Positions 16,374 to 24,158 of a DNA stretch of 64,000 nt are shown in pieces. Origin of the DNA: Clostridiales bacterium (GTDB lineage: Bacteria > Bacillota > Clostridia > Christensenellales > CAG-138). The DNA is taken from the NCBI GenBank assembly GCA_024691085.1, contig JAILNX010000019.1, positions 46,382 through 110,381 of the forward strand, in the 5' to 3' direction. The notes under the pieces were generated by a model. The model did no database searches. It had not been told where the DNA came from and was given only the letters and a program-made list of their open reading frames with translations. The stretch's first letter is position 1. Each line of letters begins with the position of its first letter. A program made the position numbers and the translations under genes.

Positions 16374-16405
16374 GGCGTCATCAAACGAAAGTGAGGTGTT
16401 CAAAT

Positions 16406-16963
16406 ATGAAAGGTTACGGTTGGTTCGGGGATATCTGGTTCTGGCTGATCCTTGTCGAGTGCACCGCCATGGTGATCATCTTCTCTTTGATAAAACGCAA
16501 AAGGGAGCCTAAAGAGTATGATGAAAGGCAGCTTCTTTCCCGACTAAAGGGATCGCGGCTTGCACTGCTGGTAATGGCCTCTATTGCGGTTGTCTATATG
16601 ATTGCTGCGGCGTGGCATGAAAGCGGTCTGCTCACTGAAAAGTATGAGCGTGTTTTCTCATATCAGGCGTTCTTTATGGGCTTGCTCCTTACCGTCGGGA
16701 TAGGCATTTATACGCTGTATGCGATAATCAACGACGCTTATTCCACAACGAATCAAAAGCCCGGAAAAGCCATACTGGAAGAAGCCCTTATCGGCGCGCT
16801 GAATCTCTCCTTCGGTCTTTCCGAGTTGATCACCAAAAAGATGACGCTGTCGCAGCTTTTGCATTCGCCGAGGATCCTTAATCTGTTCATTGCAGTTCTG
16901 TTTCTGTTGGCAATAATCGCTAATATCGTCAAGTCGATCCGCAGCCGCAGGGAGATGGAATGA
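16406..16963 (+). CDS. Integral membrane protein, partner of HTH regulator
   Basis: 185 aa from an ATG preceded by GTGAGGTG. About four hydrophobic segments (residues ~12-30, 55-72, 90-112 and 155-175) are separated by a charged loop with KRKREPKEYDERQ. No enzymatic motif is seen and I do not recognise the family by name. Its stop lies next to the start of a small HTH regulator, an arrangement common in Firmicutes in which the regulator controls the membrane protein gene. Base composition is less GC-rich than the neighbours. Confidence 0.7.
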   Translation: MKGYGWFGDIWFWLILVECTAMVIIFSLIKRKREPKEYDERQLLSRLKGSRLALLVMASIAVVYMIAAAWHESGLLTEKYERVFSYQAFFMGLLLTVGIGIYTLYAIINDAYSTTNQKPGKAILEEALIGALNLSFGLSELITKKMTLSQLLHSPRILNLFIAVLFLLAIIANIVKSIRSRREME

Positions 16964-16964
16964 C

Positions 16965-17156
16965 ATGAAGAACCTTAAGCTGAAAGCGGCGCGCGCAGCG
17001 CTTGATATGTCGCAACAGGCGCTTGCTGATGCGATCGGCGTATCGCGTCAGACTATAAACGCGATCGAAAAGGGCGATTACAATCCGACGATCCGCCTAT
17101 GCATAGCGATCTGCAAGGTGCTCGGCAAGTCCCTTGACGAGTTGTTCTGGGAATAA
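16965..17156 (+). CDS. Small XRE-family HTH transcriptional regulator
   Basis: 63 aa, essentially one Cro/C1-type helix-turn-helix: LDMSQQALADAIGVSRQTIN forms the two DNA-reading helices, and KSLDELF closes the fold. It resembles stand-alone YozG/YgzD-type regulators. The ATG sits one base after the stop of the membrane protein gene, so the two are translationally coupled. It is probably an autorepressor acting at the strong promoter upstream (inference). Confidence 0.88.
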   Translation: MKNLKLKAARAALDMSQQALADAIGVSRQTINAIEKGDYNPTIRLCIAICKVLGKSLDELFWE

Positions 17157-17189
17157 CACCGCCTTCTCCCGTCCTGATCCAATAAAAAT

Positions 17190-17219
17190 ATTCGGCGCAG
17201 TCAACTGACTGCGCCGAAT
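17190..17219. terminator. 14-bp hairpin terminator between convergent genes
   Basis: ATTCGGCGCAGTCA pairs perfectly with TGACTGCGCCGAAT over a minimal loop. The T-rich side (ATTTTTATT) lies on the minus strand, so it mainly ends the BMP lipoprotein transcript. Confidence 0.8.
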
Positions 17220-17238
17220 CATTAGCTTTCGCCGTTAA

Positions 17239-18339
17239 TTACTTAACGGTGACCTTTACATGGGCGCCCTCGTAGGTGGCCATGTCGGTGGGATAGTCGG
17301 GGCTTACGACGACTTCGCCGGACTTGATCTTCTCGAAGAGAGCCTTGTACTCGTCAACGGTCCAGCCGGTGAGGGACCAGGTCTCGGTGGGGAGACCGAC
17401 GGCGTTGTCGTTAGCGCCGAGGCTGGTGTTCTTGCCGCCGATGTCGGCCCAGTTGCCGTCATAGAACTTGGAGATAGCCCATACAACGGAAGCGGAGAGG
17501 CCCTTCATAGCGGAGGTGACAACGGTGGTGGACTGGGAGCTCTGGTCAACGTCGACGCCGACGACCTTCGCATCGTTCGCGGAAGCAGCCGCGGTGATGG
17601 AGGCGAACATGGAGCCGCCGCAGGCGAAGATGATCTCGGTGCCCTCATTGTACCAGCCGGCAGCCATGGTCTGGAGCTCGGGAGAAGCGGAGAAGTTCTC
17701 GCCGTACTGCCAGGAGTAGTTGATCTCTACGTCAACGCCCTTGACGGCAGCAGCCGCCTCGGCGCCCTGAACGTAACCGTAGCCGTAACGGCAGCAGGCA
17801 GGATTGGTGCCGCCGCCGCCGCCGCAGAAGCCGAGCTTGGTGTAGCCGTCCATAACAACGGCGTAACCGGCGAGATAACCCGCCTGCTCCTCCTGATAGG
17901 CGATACCGGCAACGTTCTCGAGAACGTTCTTGTTCTCATCGGTGAGCGCCCAACCGTCGATGAAGACGAACTTCACGTCGGGGTTCTTCGCAGCGACCGT
18001 GGCAAGAGCGCCGGCCTGCATGAAGCCCGCGGCTACGACGATCTTCGCGCCGGCGGTAACGGCAGCCTCCATAGCGGCAACACGGTCCGCGTCGGTGGCG
18101 TCAGCGCCGTTGGCAGGCTGGAAGTACTTGACGGTCTTGTTGTTGGCCTGAGCGTACTGCTGGCAGCCTTCCCAGGTGCCCTGGTTGAAGGACTTGTCCA
18201 TGAGCTGACCTACGTCGGTGACGAAGGCGATCTCAACGGAACCGTCCGAGGGGTTGTCGGGATCGACGGGCTTTTTGCAGCCGGCAAAGACGGCGGCGCA
18301 AAGAACCAGTACGAGCGCGAGTGCTAAAAACTTTTTCAT
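17239..18339 (-). CDS. BMP/PnrA-family substrate-binding lipoprotein
   Basis: 366 aa. Signal peptide with lipobox VFAGC, then a periplasmic-binding-protein fold of the BMP (PnrA, Med, TmpC) family, with TDVGQLMDKSFNQGTWEG at the start of the mature part and a glycine-rich CGGGGG segment mid-protein. Family members deliver purine nucleosides to an ABC importer. No permease or ATPase gene lies nearby, so it probably works with components encoded elsewhere. The start has CAGGAGGAAAG. Its leader contains the 12-bp palindrome TGCGCATGCGCA (18358-18369), a possible operator. Confidence 0.9.
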   Translation of the reverse strand: MKKFLALALVLVLCAAVFAGCKKPVDPDNPSDGSVEIAFVTDVGQLMDKSFNQGTWEGCQQYAQANNKTVKYFQPANGADATDADRVAAMEAAVTAGAKIVVAAGFMQAGALATVAAKNPDVKFVFIDGWALTDENKNVLENVAGIAYQEEQAGYLAGYAVVMDGYTKLGFCGGGGGTNPACCRYGYGYVQGAEAAAAVKGVDVEINYSWQYGENFSASPELQTMAAGWYNEGTEIIFACGGSMFASITAAASANDAKVVGVDVDQSSQSTTVVTSAMKGLSASVVWAISKFYDGNWADIGGKNTSLGANDNAVGLPTETWSLTGWTVDEYKALFEKIKSGEVVVSPDYPTDMATYEGAHVKVTVK

Positions 18340-18396
18340 ACTTTCCTCCTGAAAAAATGCGCATGCGCAAAATGCACATACTTAGGTAGTGTACAC

Positions 18397-18425
18397 ATTA
18401 TAACAGATGTCCGTGCATAAATAAA
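18397..18425 (-). promoter_or_regulatory. Probable promoter of the BMP lipoprotein gene
   Basis: TATAAT at 18397-18402 with a weak TTTATT -35 at 18420-18425, 17 bases apart. Confidence 0.45.
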
Positions 18426-18506
18426 GCTTTTTTTGAAAAATATACCTCCCGCGCGGCAAAAAAAACCGCGTTTTCTCCCCGCCGGGCACTTTTTTCACGC
18501 TTACGG

Positions 18507-18535
18507 TTGAAAACGTGCCGGGTTTTTATTATAAT
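18507..18535 (+). promoter_or_regulatory. Promoter of the DUF5685-dnaJ operon
   Basis: TTGAAA (18507-18512), 17 bases, TATAAT (18530-18535). Confidence 0.75.
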
Positions 18536-18565
18536 AAAGTTTAACTTTGAAAGGGGAAAACGCAT

Positions 18566-19426
18566 TTGTTCGGCTATATCTCACCGTTCATACCGGAACT
18601 GAAGGTCAAGGACCGCGATCTTTACAACGCGTATTACTGCGGAGTCTGCCGCTCGCTCAAGAATTACGGGGCGGGCTCGAGGCTGACTCTGAGCTACGAC
18701 GCGTCGTTCGCGGCGGTACTCATCGCGGGCATCGCGGGGATGGAGCCGAACCTCGAGCTGCGCTCCTGCGCCGTTCATCCTGCAAGGGGAAAGACCGCCG
18801 TCGTCGTAAACGATGAGGCGACGGACTTTGCCGCGGCGCTCTCCGTGCTTCTCGCCCGGTACAAGCTGATCGACGACGCGAGGGACGGAAGGCCCTTAAG
18901 GAAGGGGCTCCTGCCCGCGTTCCGCCGCGGCGTGAAGAAGGCCGAGGCGAAATACCCCGAAACCGTAAGGATACTCGCGGAAGGTCTCGACGCCCTCGGC
19001 GCGATCGAGGCGGCTCCGGAGCTCGATCCCGACGCCGCTCCGAACTCATTCGGCGATACTCTGGGGAAGCTCCTCGCCTCCTGCCCCGCCGTTCCGAACG
19101 AGGATAAGCTCCTCCTTAACGAGGTCGGAAGGAAGCTCGGCGGGTTCATATACGTTCTCGACGCCCTCGACGACATGAGGGAGGATCTAAAGCGCGGGAA
19201 CTACAACATATTCGTAAGATCCGGCATGGAGGATCCCGCCGGCGCGGGCGAGGCGATACTAGATATGTACATCAACGCGGCGGTGCTCGCGTACGATCTT
19301 ATCGACATAAAGGTCAACAAGCCCCTCCTCGACAACATAATGTACATAGGGCTCGGGGCAAAGGCGGCAGAGATAATCGACAGGATCGGAAAAGAGAACG
19401 CGAAAAGCGGGGAGGAAGCCGAATGA
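18566..19426 (+). CDS. DUF5685 family protein
   Basis: 286 aa, starting with TTG behind AAGGGG; the start gives the family-typical opening MFGYISPFIPELKVKD. Conserved features are YYCGVCRSLKNYG near residue 30 and helical segments rich in acidic pairs (DALDDMREDLKRGNYN). DUF5685 proteins often sit beside a DnaJ-domain gene, as here with a 4-base overlap. The function is unknown. The CxxC-bearing N-terminus could bind metal. Confidence 0.85.
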   Translation: MFGYISPFIPELKVKDRDLYNAYYCGVCRSLKNYGAGSRLTLSYDASFAAVLIAGIAGMEPNLELRSCAVHPARGKTAVVVNDEATDFAAALSVLLARYKLIDDARDGRPLRKGLLPAFRRGVKKAEAKYPETVRILAEGLDALGAIEAAPELDPDAAPNSFGDTLGKLLASCPAVPNEDKLLLNEVGRKLGGFIYVLDALDDMREDLKRGNYNIFVRSGMEDPAGAGEAILDMYINAAVLAYDLIDIKVNKPLLDNIMYIGLGAKAAEIIDRIGKENAKSGEEAE

Positions 19427-20061
19427 ACCCGTATGAAGTGCTGGGCGTGTCCCCCTCCGCCTCGAATGAAGAGATCCGCGAGGCGTATTTAAAGCTCGTG
19501 AAGAAATATCATCCCGACCGCTATCAGGATTCCGACCTCAAGGAGCAGGCCGAGGAGAAGATGAAGAAGATAAACGCCGCCTACGATATGCTGACGAAGC
19601 AGAAGAAGGATCCCGGCGCGTCCTACTCTCAGGGCTCCTACGGCGGACAGAGCTACGGCGGTTACGGTCAGAGCTACGGCGGTCAGAGCTACGGCGGCGC
19701 GCAGTACCGCGGCGATCACGCGCAGGAGTTCCAGGCCGTGCGCCGCATGATAAACGGCGGCGACGTCGCGGGCGCGATGCGCCTTTTAAACTCCATACCC
19801 GTAAGAAATGCCGAGTGGAACTTCCTTTACGGGATGTGCTTCTACCGCGCCGGGCAGTACACGCGCGCGTACGAATACGTTTCCCGCGCGTGCAGCATGG
19901 ATCCCAATAACGCGGAGTACGCGCAGGCGCTCAACAATATGCGCGGCGGCTCCGAAACGCGCACGTCGTGGACGGCGAACGGCAGGACGGCGGCGGGCTG
20001 CATGGGCCTTGCCGCGGCGAGCCTCCTTATAAGCTGCATGTCGCGCTGCTGCTGCTACTGA
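19423..20061 (+). CDS. DnaJ-domain protein with SYGQ-rich linker and cysteine tail
   Basis: 212 aa. Residues 1-65 are a J domain with the HPD motif (KKYHPDRY), which stimulates Hsp70 ATPase. Residues ~70-98 form a low-complexity tract of Ser, Tyr, Gly and Gln. Residues ~103-175 look like a small helical repeat (TPR-like, YRAGQYTRAYEYVSRACSMD). The protein ends in a hydrophobic stretch and MSRCCCY, which suggests membrane attachment or palmitoyl-like modification. It overlaps the DUF5685 stop by ATGA. A role as co-chaperone for DUF5685 or the next membrane protein is inference. Confidence 0.85.
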   Translation: MNPYEVLGVSPSASNEEIREAYLKLVKKYHPDRYQDSDLKEQAEEKMKKINAAYDMLTKQKKDPGASYSQGSYGGQSYGGYGQSYGGQSYGGAQYRGDHAQEFQAVRRMINGGDVAGAMRLLNSIPVRNAEWNFLYGMCFYRAGQYTRAYEYVSRACSMDPNNAEYAQALNNMRGGSETRTSWTANGRTAAGCMGLAAASLLISCMSRCCCY

Positions 20062-20092
20062 AAAGGTTTCATTATAAGAAAGGAGCAAAGAA

Positions 20093-20635
20093 ATGCGGAA
20101 GATCTCGACGGGTCTTTTGGCGGCGGGCACGGGCATGAGCCTCGCCATTACTTTGCTCATGCTCTTTTTGGCGAGCGTGGTCAAGTCGGCGTTCGTGCAG
20201 GCGCTCTGCCTGTTCGCGGCTTCGCTCATGACCTGGATACCTCTTCGCGAGGAGCGGGGCTATCTTTTCGCGCTCGTCGAGTTCGTGCTGGCCTCGGCGA
20301 TAGGGCTCCTCATCGCCCGCGGGACGGCGACGTATCTTTACGTTCTTTTGTTCGGGCATTACGCGATCGTCCGCTTTTTCCTGCGGACGCACATGACGGA
20401 CAGGCTGCTGACGATACTTTTAAGGCTCCTCATTTTGAACGCGCTCGCCGCGATCGGGCTCGCGCTCGCGGAATACGCCTTCGGCATGAGCGTCCAGGCG
20501 CTGCTTCCCGAGATCTCGGTATTCTGGCTGATCGCGATACTCGAGGCGGTCTTCGCGGTATTCATGATACTGTTCAAGGTGTTCTCGCTCCTGTTCGACT
20601 CGGCGTTAAGAAATTTCCTCATGCCGCGCAGATAA
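20093..20635 (+). CDS. Polytopic membrane protein, unknown
   Basis: 180 aa with about five membrane helices filling almost the whole chain and short basic loops (RRKISTG start, FFLRTHMTDR middle, RNFLMPRR end). AGAAAGGAG precedes the ATG. It is the third gene of the DUF5685-dnaJ unit, 31 bases after dnaJ. No transport signature is recognised. Confidence 0.65.
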   Translation: MRKISTGLLAAGTGMSLAITLLMLFLASVVKSAFVQALCLFAASLMTWIPLREERGYLFALVEFVLASAIGLLIARGTATYLYVLLFGHYAIVRFFLRTHMTDRLLTILLRLLILNALAAIGLALAEYAFGMSVQALLPEISVFWLIAILEAVFAVFMILFKVFSLLFDSALRNFLMPRR

Positions 20636-20650
20636 AAAACGCTCCGCTTT

Positions 20651-20677
20651 CAAAAAACGCATGACCTGCGTTTTTTG
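20651..20677 (+). terminator. Hairpin terminator after the DUF5685 operon
   Basis: CAAAAAACGCA pairs with TGCGTTTTTTG around TGACC; the T run lies in the right arm. Confidence 0.6.
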
Positions 20678-20887
20678 AGGAATACATTTTTGAACTGCGC
20701 ATTACATGCGCGGCCGTTCAAAAATAAAGGAACCAAATCCTTCGGCTTTGTTTCGCTCGCACCGCGCATGTCGCTGCGAGCGATCATAGTCGGCAGGGGT
20801 TTCACCCCCGCGCCCCCATTTACAATGCTGAATCGGCCGCCCTCACTCCTAACTCCTCGCTCCTGACTCCTAACTTTTTTGAAATAA
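20678..20887. repeat. Gene-free spacer: nested hairpin and 7-bp repeats
   Basis: No gene is seen. TTTTTGAAC (20687-20695) pairs with GTTCAAAAA (20716-20724) outside an inner GCGCAT/ATGCGC stem. Positions 20843-20878 hold the 7-base-period run CACTCCT, AACTCCT, CGCTCCT, GACTCCT, AACTTTT. Confidence 0.55.
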
Positions 20888-20917
20888 AAAACAGCGCCGT
20901 GCATTGGGCGCTGTTTT
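20888..20917 (-). terminator. Terminator of the LRR lipoprotein gene
   Basis: AAAACAGCGCC pairs with GGCGCTGTTTT around 8 bases, with a T run on the minus-strand side. Confidence 0.85.
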
Positions 20918-20934
20918 GATTTAAGAGGAATCAA

Positions 20935-21468
20935 TTATTTGGTATACGGGTCCACGCAGTACTCGACCTCGGCGTTCACGATGGTGTAGTTATCCGTCCA
21001 GGGAACGGCGCCGATGTTGATCGCGTCCCACGCGGAGGTGGTTCCGGCGTAGAGCACGGTCTTGAACTTCGGGCAGTCGGAGATGACGTTCTTGCCCATA
21101 GACTTTACCGATACGGGAACGTAGATCGCGGTGAGATCCGCGCAGCCGACGAAGAGGCGCGCGGGAAGATATGTGACCGTTTCGGGAAGATAGACCATTT
21201 TGAGGCCAACGCAGTTCTCAAAAGTCTTGCTGCCGAAGCCGACGATCCTTCTGCCCTCGTACTCGTCGGGGAGCCTTAATATCTCGTCCGTGCCGGTGTA
21301 CGCGATTATGGCGGCGGTATTGTCGTCATAAAGGGTATAGCAGAAGCTGCCGTCCCATTTGGTGCCGGTGGCGATATGCCTCGCCTTGATGCAGCCGGTC
21401 ATGGGAAGGAGCAGGAGCGCCGCGAGAACGGCGGTAACGATCCTTAAAAACGATTTCCTCATATCCAT
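20935..21468 (-). CDS. Small lipoprotein with BspA-like leucine-rich repeat
   Basis: 177 aa. Signal peptide and lipobox PMTGC, then a CYTLYDDNTAAIIAYTG cap and one to two BspA-type LRR_5 repeats (KTFENCVGLKMVYLPETV and the following unit). Such surface proteins often bind host or partner proteins. The -10 box TATAAA ends 7 bases before this ATG, so the transcript probably begins at or beside the start codon; there is no Shine-Dalgarno sequence. An ATG two codons later (21462) is an alternative. A longer frame opening with GTG at 21483 lies within the promoter and is rejected. Confidence 0.75.
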   Translation of the reverse strand: MDMRKSFLRIVTAVLAALLLLPMTGCIKARHIATGTKWDGSFCYTLYDDNTAAIIAYTGTDEILRLPDEYEGRRIVGFGSKTFENCVGLKMVYLPETVTYLPARLFVGCADLTAIYVPVSVKSMGKNVISDCPKFKTVLYAGTTSAWDAINIGAVPWTDNYTIVNAEVEYCVDPYTK

Positions 21469-21474
21469 ACTGAT

Positions 21475-21503
21475 TTTATACACCCTTTTTCTTTCGATGT
21501 CAA
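21475..21503 (-). promoter_or_regulatory. Promoter giving a probably leaderless LRR lipoprotein mRNA
   Basis: TTGACA (21498-21503), 17 bases, TATAAA (21475-21480); the gene's ATG follows 6 bases below. Confidence 0.7.
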
Positions 21504-21542
21504 GTGCGAACCCCGGTCAAAAAAGAAATTGCCCCGGATCTA

Positions 21543-21571
21543 TTGCAATCGGGGGGTTTTTATGTTATATT
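21543..21571 (+). promoter_or_regulatory. Promoter of the metK operon
   Basis: TTGCAA (21543-21548), 17 bases, TATATT (21566-21571) with an extended TGT before the -10. Confidence 0.65.
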
Positions 21572-21589
21572 GAATCAAGTTGAACACGA

Positions 21590-21735
21590 CTTATCAAGAG
21601 TGGCTGAGGGAACGGCCCTGCGATGCCACGGCAACCTGGCGGAAGCCCGTCAAGGTGCCAATTCCGGCGGAGAACATCCGCGAAGATGAGCGTTAATTCG
21701 GGGAGAAGCGCTCTTGAGATAAGCCGCCTCTCCCC
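21590..21735 (+). ncRNA. SAM-I (S-box) riboswitch with terminator-like platform
   Basis: The leader has S-box hallmarks: P1 5' strand CTTATCAAGAG, the core GAGGGAACGGCCC, GGCAACC, the P3 arm, and GGTGCCAATTCC leading into P4 with GAAGATGAG. The P1 3' strand CTCTTGAGATAAG is at 21711-21723. GGGGAGAAGCG (21700-21710) and CGCCTCTCCCC (21725-21735) can form an 11-bp stem with one mismatch, followed by a weak TTTAATTT. The P1 3' strand lies inside its loop. By family logic, SAM binding lowers metK expression. Confidence 0.92.
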
Positions 21736-21772
21736 TTTAATTTATGAATAATTCTCCATGGAGGTAATCTGT

Positions 21773-22942
21773 ATGGACAGGACGAAGCGCCTCTTCACCT
21801 CGGAATCCGTTACCGAGGGACATCCCGACAAGGTTTGCGACAACATCGCCGACGCGGTGCTCGACGCGATGCTCACTAACGACCCCTCCTCGCGCGTTGC
21901 GTGCGAGGTCGCCGCGACGACCGGCATGGTCGTCGTAATGGGCGAGGTCACGACCGACTGCTACGTCGACATTCCGAAGCTCGTCCGCGACGTCGTTCTG
22001 GATATAGGCTACGACAAGCCCGAATACGGCTTTGACGGACGCTCGCTCGCAGTCATCTGCGCCATCAACAGCCAGTCCGCCGACATCGCGCTCGGCGTGG
22101 ACAAGAGCTTTGAGGCGAAGCACGGCGAGGCCGATCCCCTCGACATCGGCGCGGGCGACCAGGGCATGATGTTCGGCTATGCCTGCGACGAGACGAAGGA
22201 GCTGATGCCCATGCCTATCTCCCTCGCGCACAAGCTGACGCGCCGGCTCACCGAGGTCAGAAAGACCGGGCTTCTTAACTATCTCCGTCCCGACGGAAAG
22301 AGCCAGGTGACGGTCGAGTACGACGGAACCACGCCCGTGCGCGTCGATACGGTGGTCATTTCCACCCAGCACGATCCCGACGCCGACATGGAAAAGCTCG
22401 CGCGGGATATAAAAGAGAACGTGATAAACGCGGTCATACCCGCTTATCTCATGGATAAGGACACGAAGATCTACGTCAACCCGACCGGCCGCTTCGTGAT
22501 CGGCGGCCCGCACGGGGACTCCGGTCTCACCGGCCGCAAGATAATCGTCGACACCTACGGCGGCTACGGCCGTCACGGCGGAGGCAGCTTCTCGGGCAAG
22601 GATCCGACCAAGGTCGACCGCTCCGCCGCCTACGCCTGCCGCTACGTCGCGAAGAACCTTGTTAAGCACGGCTTCTGCCGCCGCTGCGAGATACAGGTCG
22701 CGTACGCGATCGGCGTGGCGAGGCCGGTATCCTTAAGGATCGACACCTTCGGAACGGGGACTCTTCCCGACGCGGAGCTCGAGGCGATGGTTATGAGCTC
22801 CTTCGATTTCCGTCCCGCGGCGATAATCGAGAGGTTCGGCTTAAGGCGTCCCATCTACCGGAGGACCGCCGCCTACGGTCATTTCGGGCGCGAGGACCTC
22901 GATCTTCCGTGGGAAAAGACGGATCTTGAGTTCAAAAAATGA
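21773..22942 (+). CDS. metK: S-adenosylmethionine synthetase
   Basis: 389 aa, normal length. Makes AdoMet from methionine and ATP. Visible motifs: [16 protein letters not shown] (ATP/methionine site), [12 protein letters not shown] (adenine loop) and the P-loop-like [20 protein letters not shown]. The ATG at 21773 has GGAGG nine bases upstream, so the frame before it is leader. The SD lies in the small palindrome CTCCATGGAG. The S-box riboswitch is directly upstream, and the DUF523 gene overlaps the stop by ATGA. Confidence 0.98.
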   Translation: MDRTKRLFTSESVTEGHPDKVCDNIADAVLDAMLTNDPSSRVACEVAATTGMVVVMGEVTTDCYVDIPKLVRDVVLDIGYDKPEYGFDGRSLAVICAINSQSADIALGVDKSFEAKHGEADPLDIGAGDQGMMFGYACDETKELMPMPISLAHKLTRRLTEVRKTGLLNYLRPDGKSQVTVEYDGTTPVRVDTVVISTQHDPDADMEKLARDIKENVINAVIPAYLMDKDTKIYVNPTGRFVIGGPHGDSGLTGRKIIVDTYGGYGRHGGGSFSGKDPTKVDRSAAYACRYVAKNLVKHGFCRRCEIQVAYAIGVARPVSLRIDTFGTGTLPDAELEAMVMSSFDFRPAAIIERFGLRRPIYRRTAAYGHFGREDLDLPWEKTDLEFKK

Positions 22943-23376
22943 TCGTCGTCTCGAAATGCCTCACGGGATGCCCGTGCCGATATGACGGAAAGTCGAAGCC
23001 CGACCCCGCGATCGCGGCGCTCGTTCTTCGCGGCGAAGCCATAGCCGTGTGTCCCGAGCAGCTCGGCGGTCTCCCCACGCCCCGCGTGAGCGCGGAGCTT
23101 ACGGGTACGGGCGGGGACGTATTGGACGGAAAGGCGCGGGCGGTCACGCGCGACGGACGCGACGTGACGGAGGCGTTCGTAAAGGGGGCGTACGAGGCGC
23201 TTCGGATCGCGAAGAAAACCGGCGCCGAAAGAGCTATACTGAAATCAAAAAGCCCGTCCTGCGGCTGCGGGGCGGTGTACGACGGCAGCTTTACGGGATC
23301 GATAGTACCGGGGGACGGAGTTGCGGCAGCGCTTTTCAAAAGAAACGGAATAATCGTGGAGGTCTCCGATGGATAA
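22939..23376 (+). CDS. DUF523 family protein
   Basis: 145 aa, one full DUF523 domain. Conserved cysteine motifs are [12 protein letters not shown] at the start, a [12 protein letters not shown] block and [15 protein letters not shown] near residue 110. Cysteine pattern and family context suggest metal or sulfur chemistry, but no activity is established. It overlaps metK by 4 bases and the response regulator by 8, placing it in the SAM-riboswitch operon. Confidence 0.88.
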   Translation: MIVVSKCLTGCPCRYDGKSKPDPAIAALVLRGEAIAVCPEQLGGLPTPRVSAELTGTGGDVLDGKARAVTRDGRDVTEAFVKGAYEALRIAKKTGAERAILKSKSPSCGCGAVYDGSFTGSIVPGDGVAAALFKRNGIIVEVSDG

Positions 23377-24067
23377 CGCCGAACAGAAATTAAAGGTACT
23401 CGTCGTCGACGACGACAACCGCATACTGCAGATACTGAAGCTCTACCTTCTCAAGGAGGGCTACGACGTCCTGACCTGCGAGCGGGGCGATACCGCGCTC
23501 GACATGGCGCTCAAGTGCTCGCCGAATATCGTGATACTCGACGTCATGCTCCCCGGCATGGACGGCTGGGAGGTGCTCTCGAACCTGAGAAGGACGAGCG
23601 GCGTGCCGGTCATAATGCTTACCGCGAAGGGCGACATCACCGACCGCATACAGGGGCTGGAGTTCGGCGCGGACGACTACATAGTAAAGCCCTTCGAGCC
23701 GAAGGAGCTCCTCGCGAGGGTCAAGGCGGTGCTTCGCCGCTCCTCGCCCGCCGAACAGCCGGAGGTCAGAAGCGTTACGATAGGCTCGCTTTCGGTATCG
23801 ATCGAGAACTATACCGTCCTGCTTGACGGAAAAAAGCTCGAGATGCCGCCCAAGGAGATCGAGCTTATACACTTCTTCACCACGCATCCGAACCGCGTCT
23901 ACACCCGCGACCAGATACTCGATTTCGTATGGGGCGTCGGCTATTTCGGCGACAGCCGCACCGTCGACGTGCACATAAAGCGCCTGCGCGACCGCCTGGG
24001 CGAGAGCGCCGACTGGGAGATCGAGACCATCTGGGGCGTCGGGTACAGGTTCAATATAAAGAAATGA
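23369..24067 (+). CDS. OmpR/PhoB-family response regulator
   Basis: 232 aa. Receiver domain (~8-122) with acidic pair VDDD, phospho-acceptor aspartate in IVILDVMLPGMDGW, and the conserved threonine and lysine in MLTAKG and VKPFEP. Winged-helix DNA-binding domain (~135-230) ends with RTVDVHIKRLRDRLG and WGVGYRF. SD GGAGG sits just before the ATG, inside the DUF523 end. The cognate kinase is next. Targets are unknown; OmpR-type proteins bind direct repeats such as those near 36.85 and 39.31 kb, but no link is shown. Confidence 0.95.
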   Translation: MDNAEQKLKVLVVDDDNRILQILKLYLLKEGYDVLTCERGDTALDMALKCSPNIVILDVMLPGMDGWEVLSNLRRTSGVPVIMLTAKGDITDRIQGLEFGADDYIVKPFEPKELLARVKAVLRRSSPAEQPEVRSVTIGSLSVSIENYTVLLDGKKLEMPPKEIELIHFFTTHPNRVYTRDQILDFVWGVGYFGDSRTVDVHIKRLRDRLGESADWEIETIWGVGYRFNIKK

Positions 24068-24158
24068 AGACTGAAGACTTAAAAAGTGTTTTTCCGCAGG
24101 AAAAACTTCCTTCATTTTTAAGTTTTAAGTATTCATTTTTAAGTTTTAAGTTTTGCTT
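24062..24158 (+). repeat. 7-bp repeat and hairpin spacer inside the two-component operon
   Basis: After the regulator stop come TGAAGAC, TGAAGAC, TTAAAAA, a GTTTTTCC/GGAAAAAC hairpin (24088-24106), then 7-base-period units such as TTTTTAA, GTTTTAA, GTATTCA up to the kinase ATG. No gene and no SD are seen in it. Confidence 0.65.

Noticed and set aside
17260-18327. Long plus-strand frame opposite the BMP lipoprotein
   Set aside because: No ribosome site or protein motif; complementary to a well-supported lipoprotein gene.
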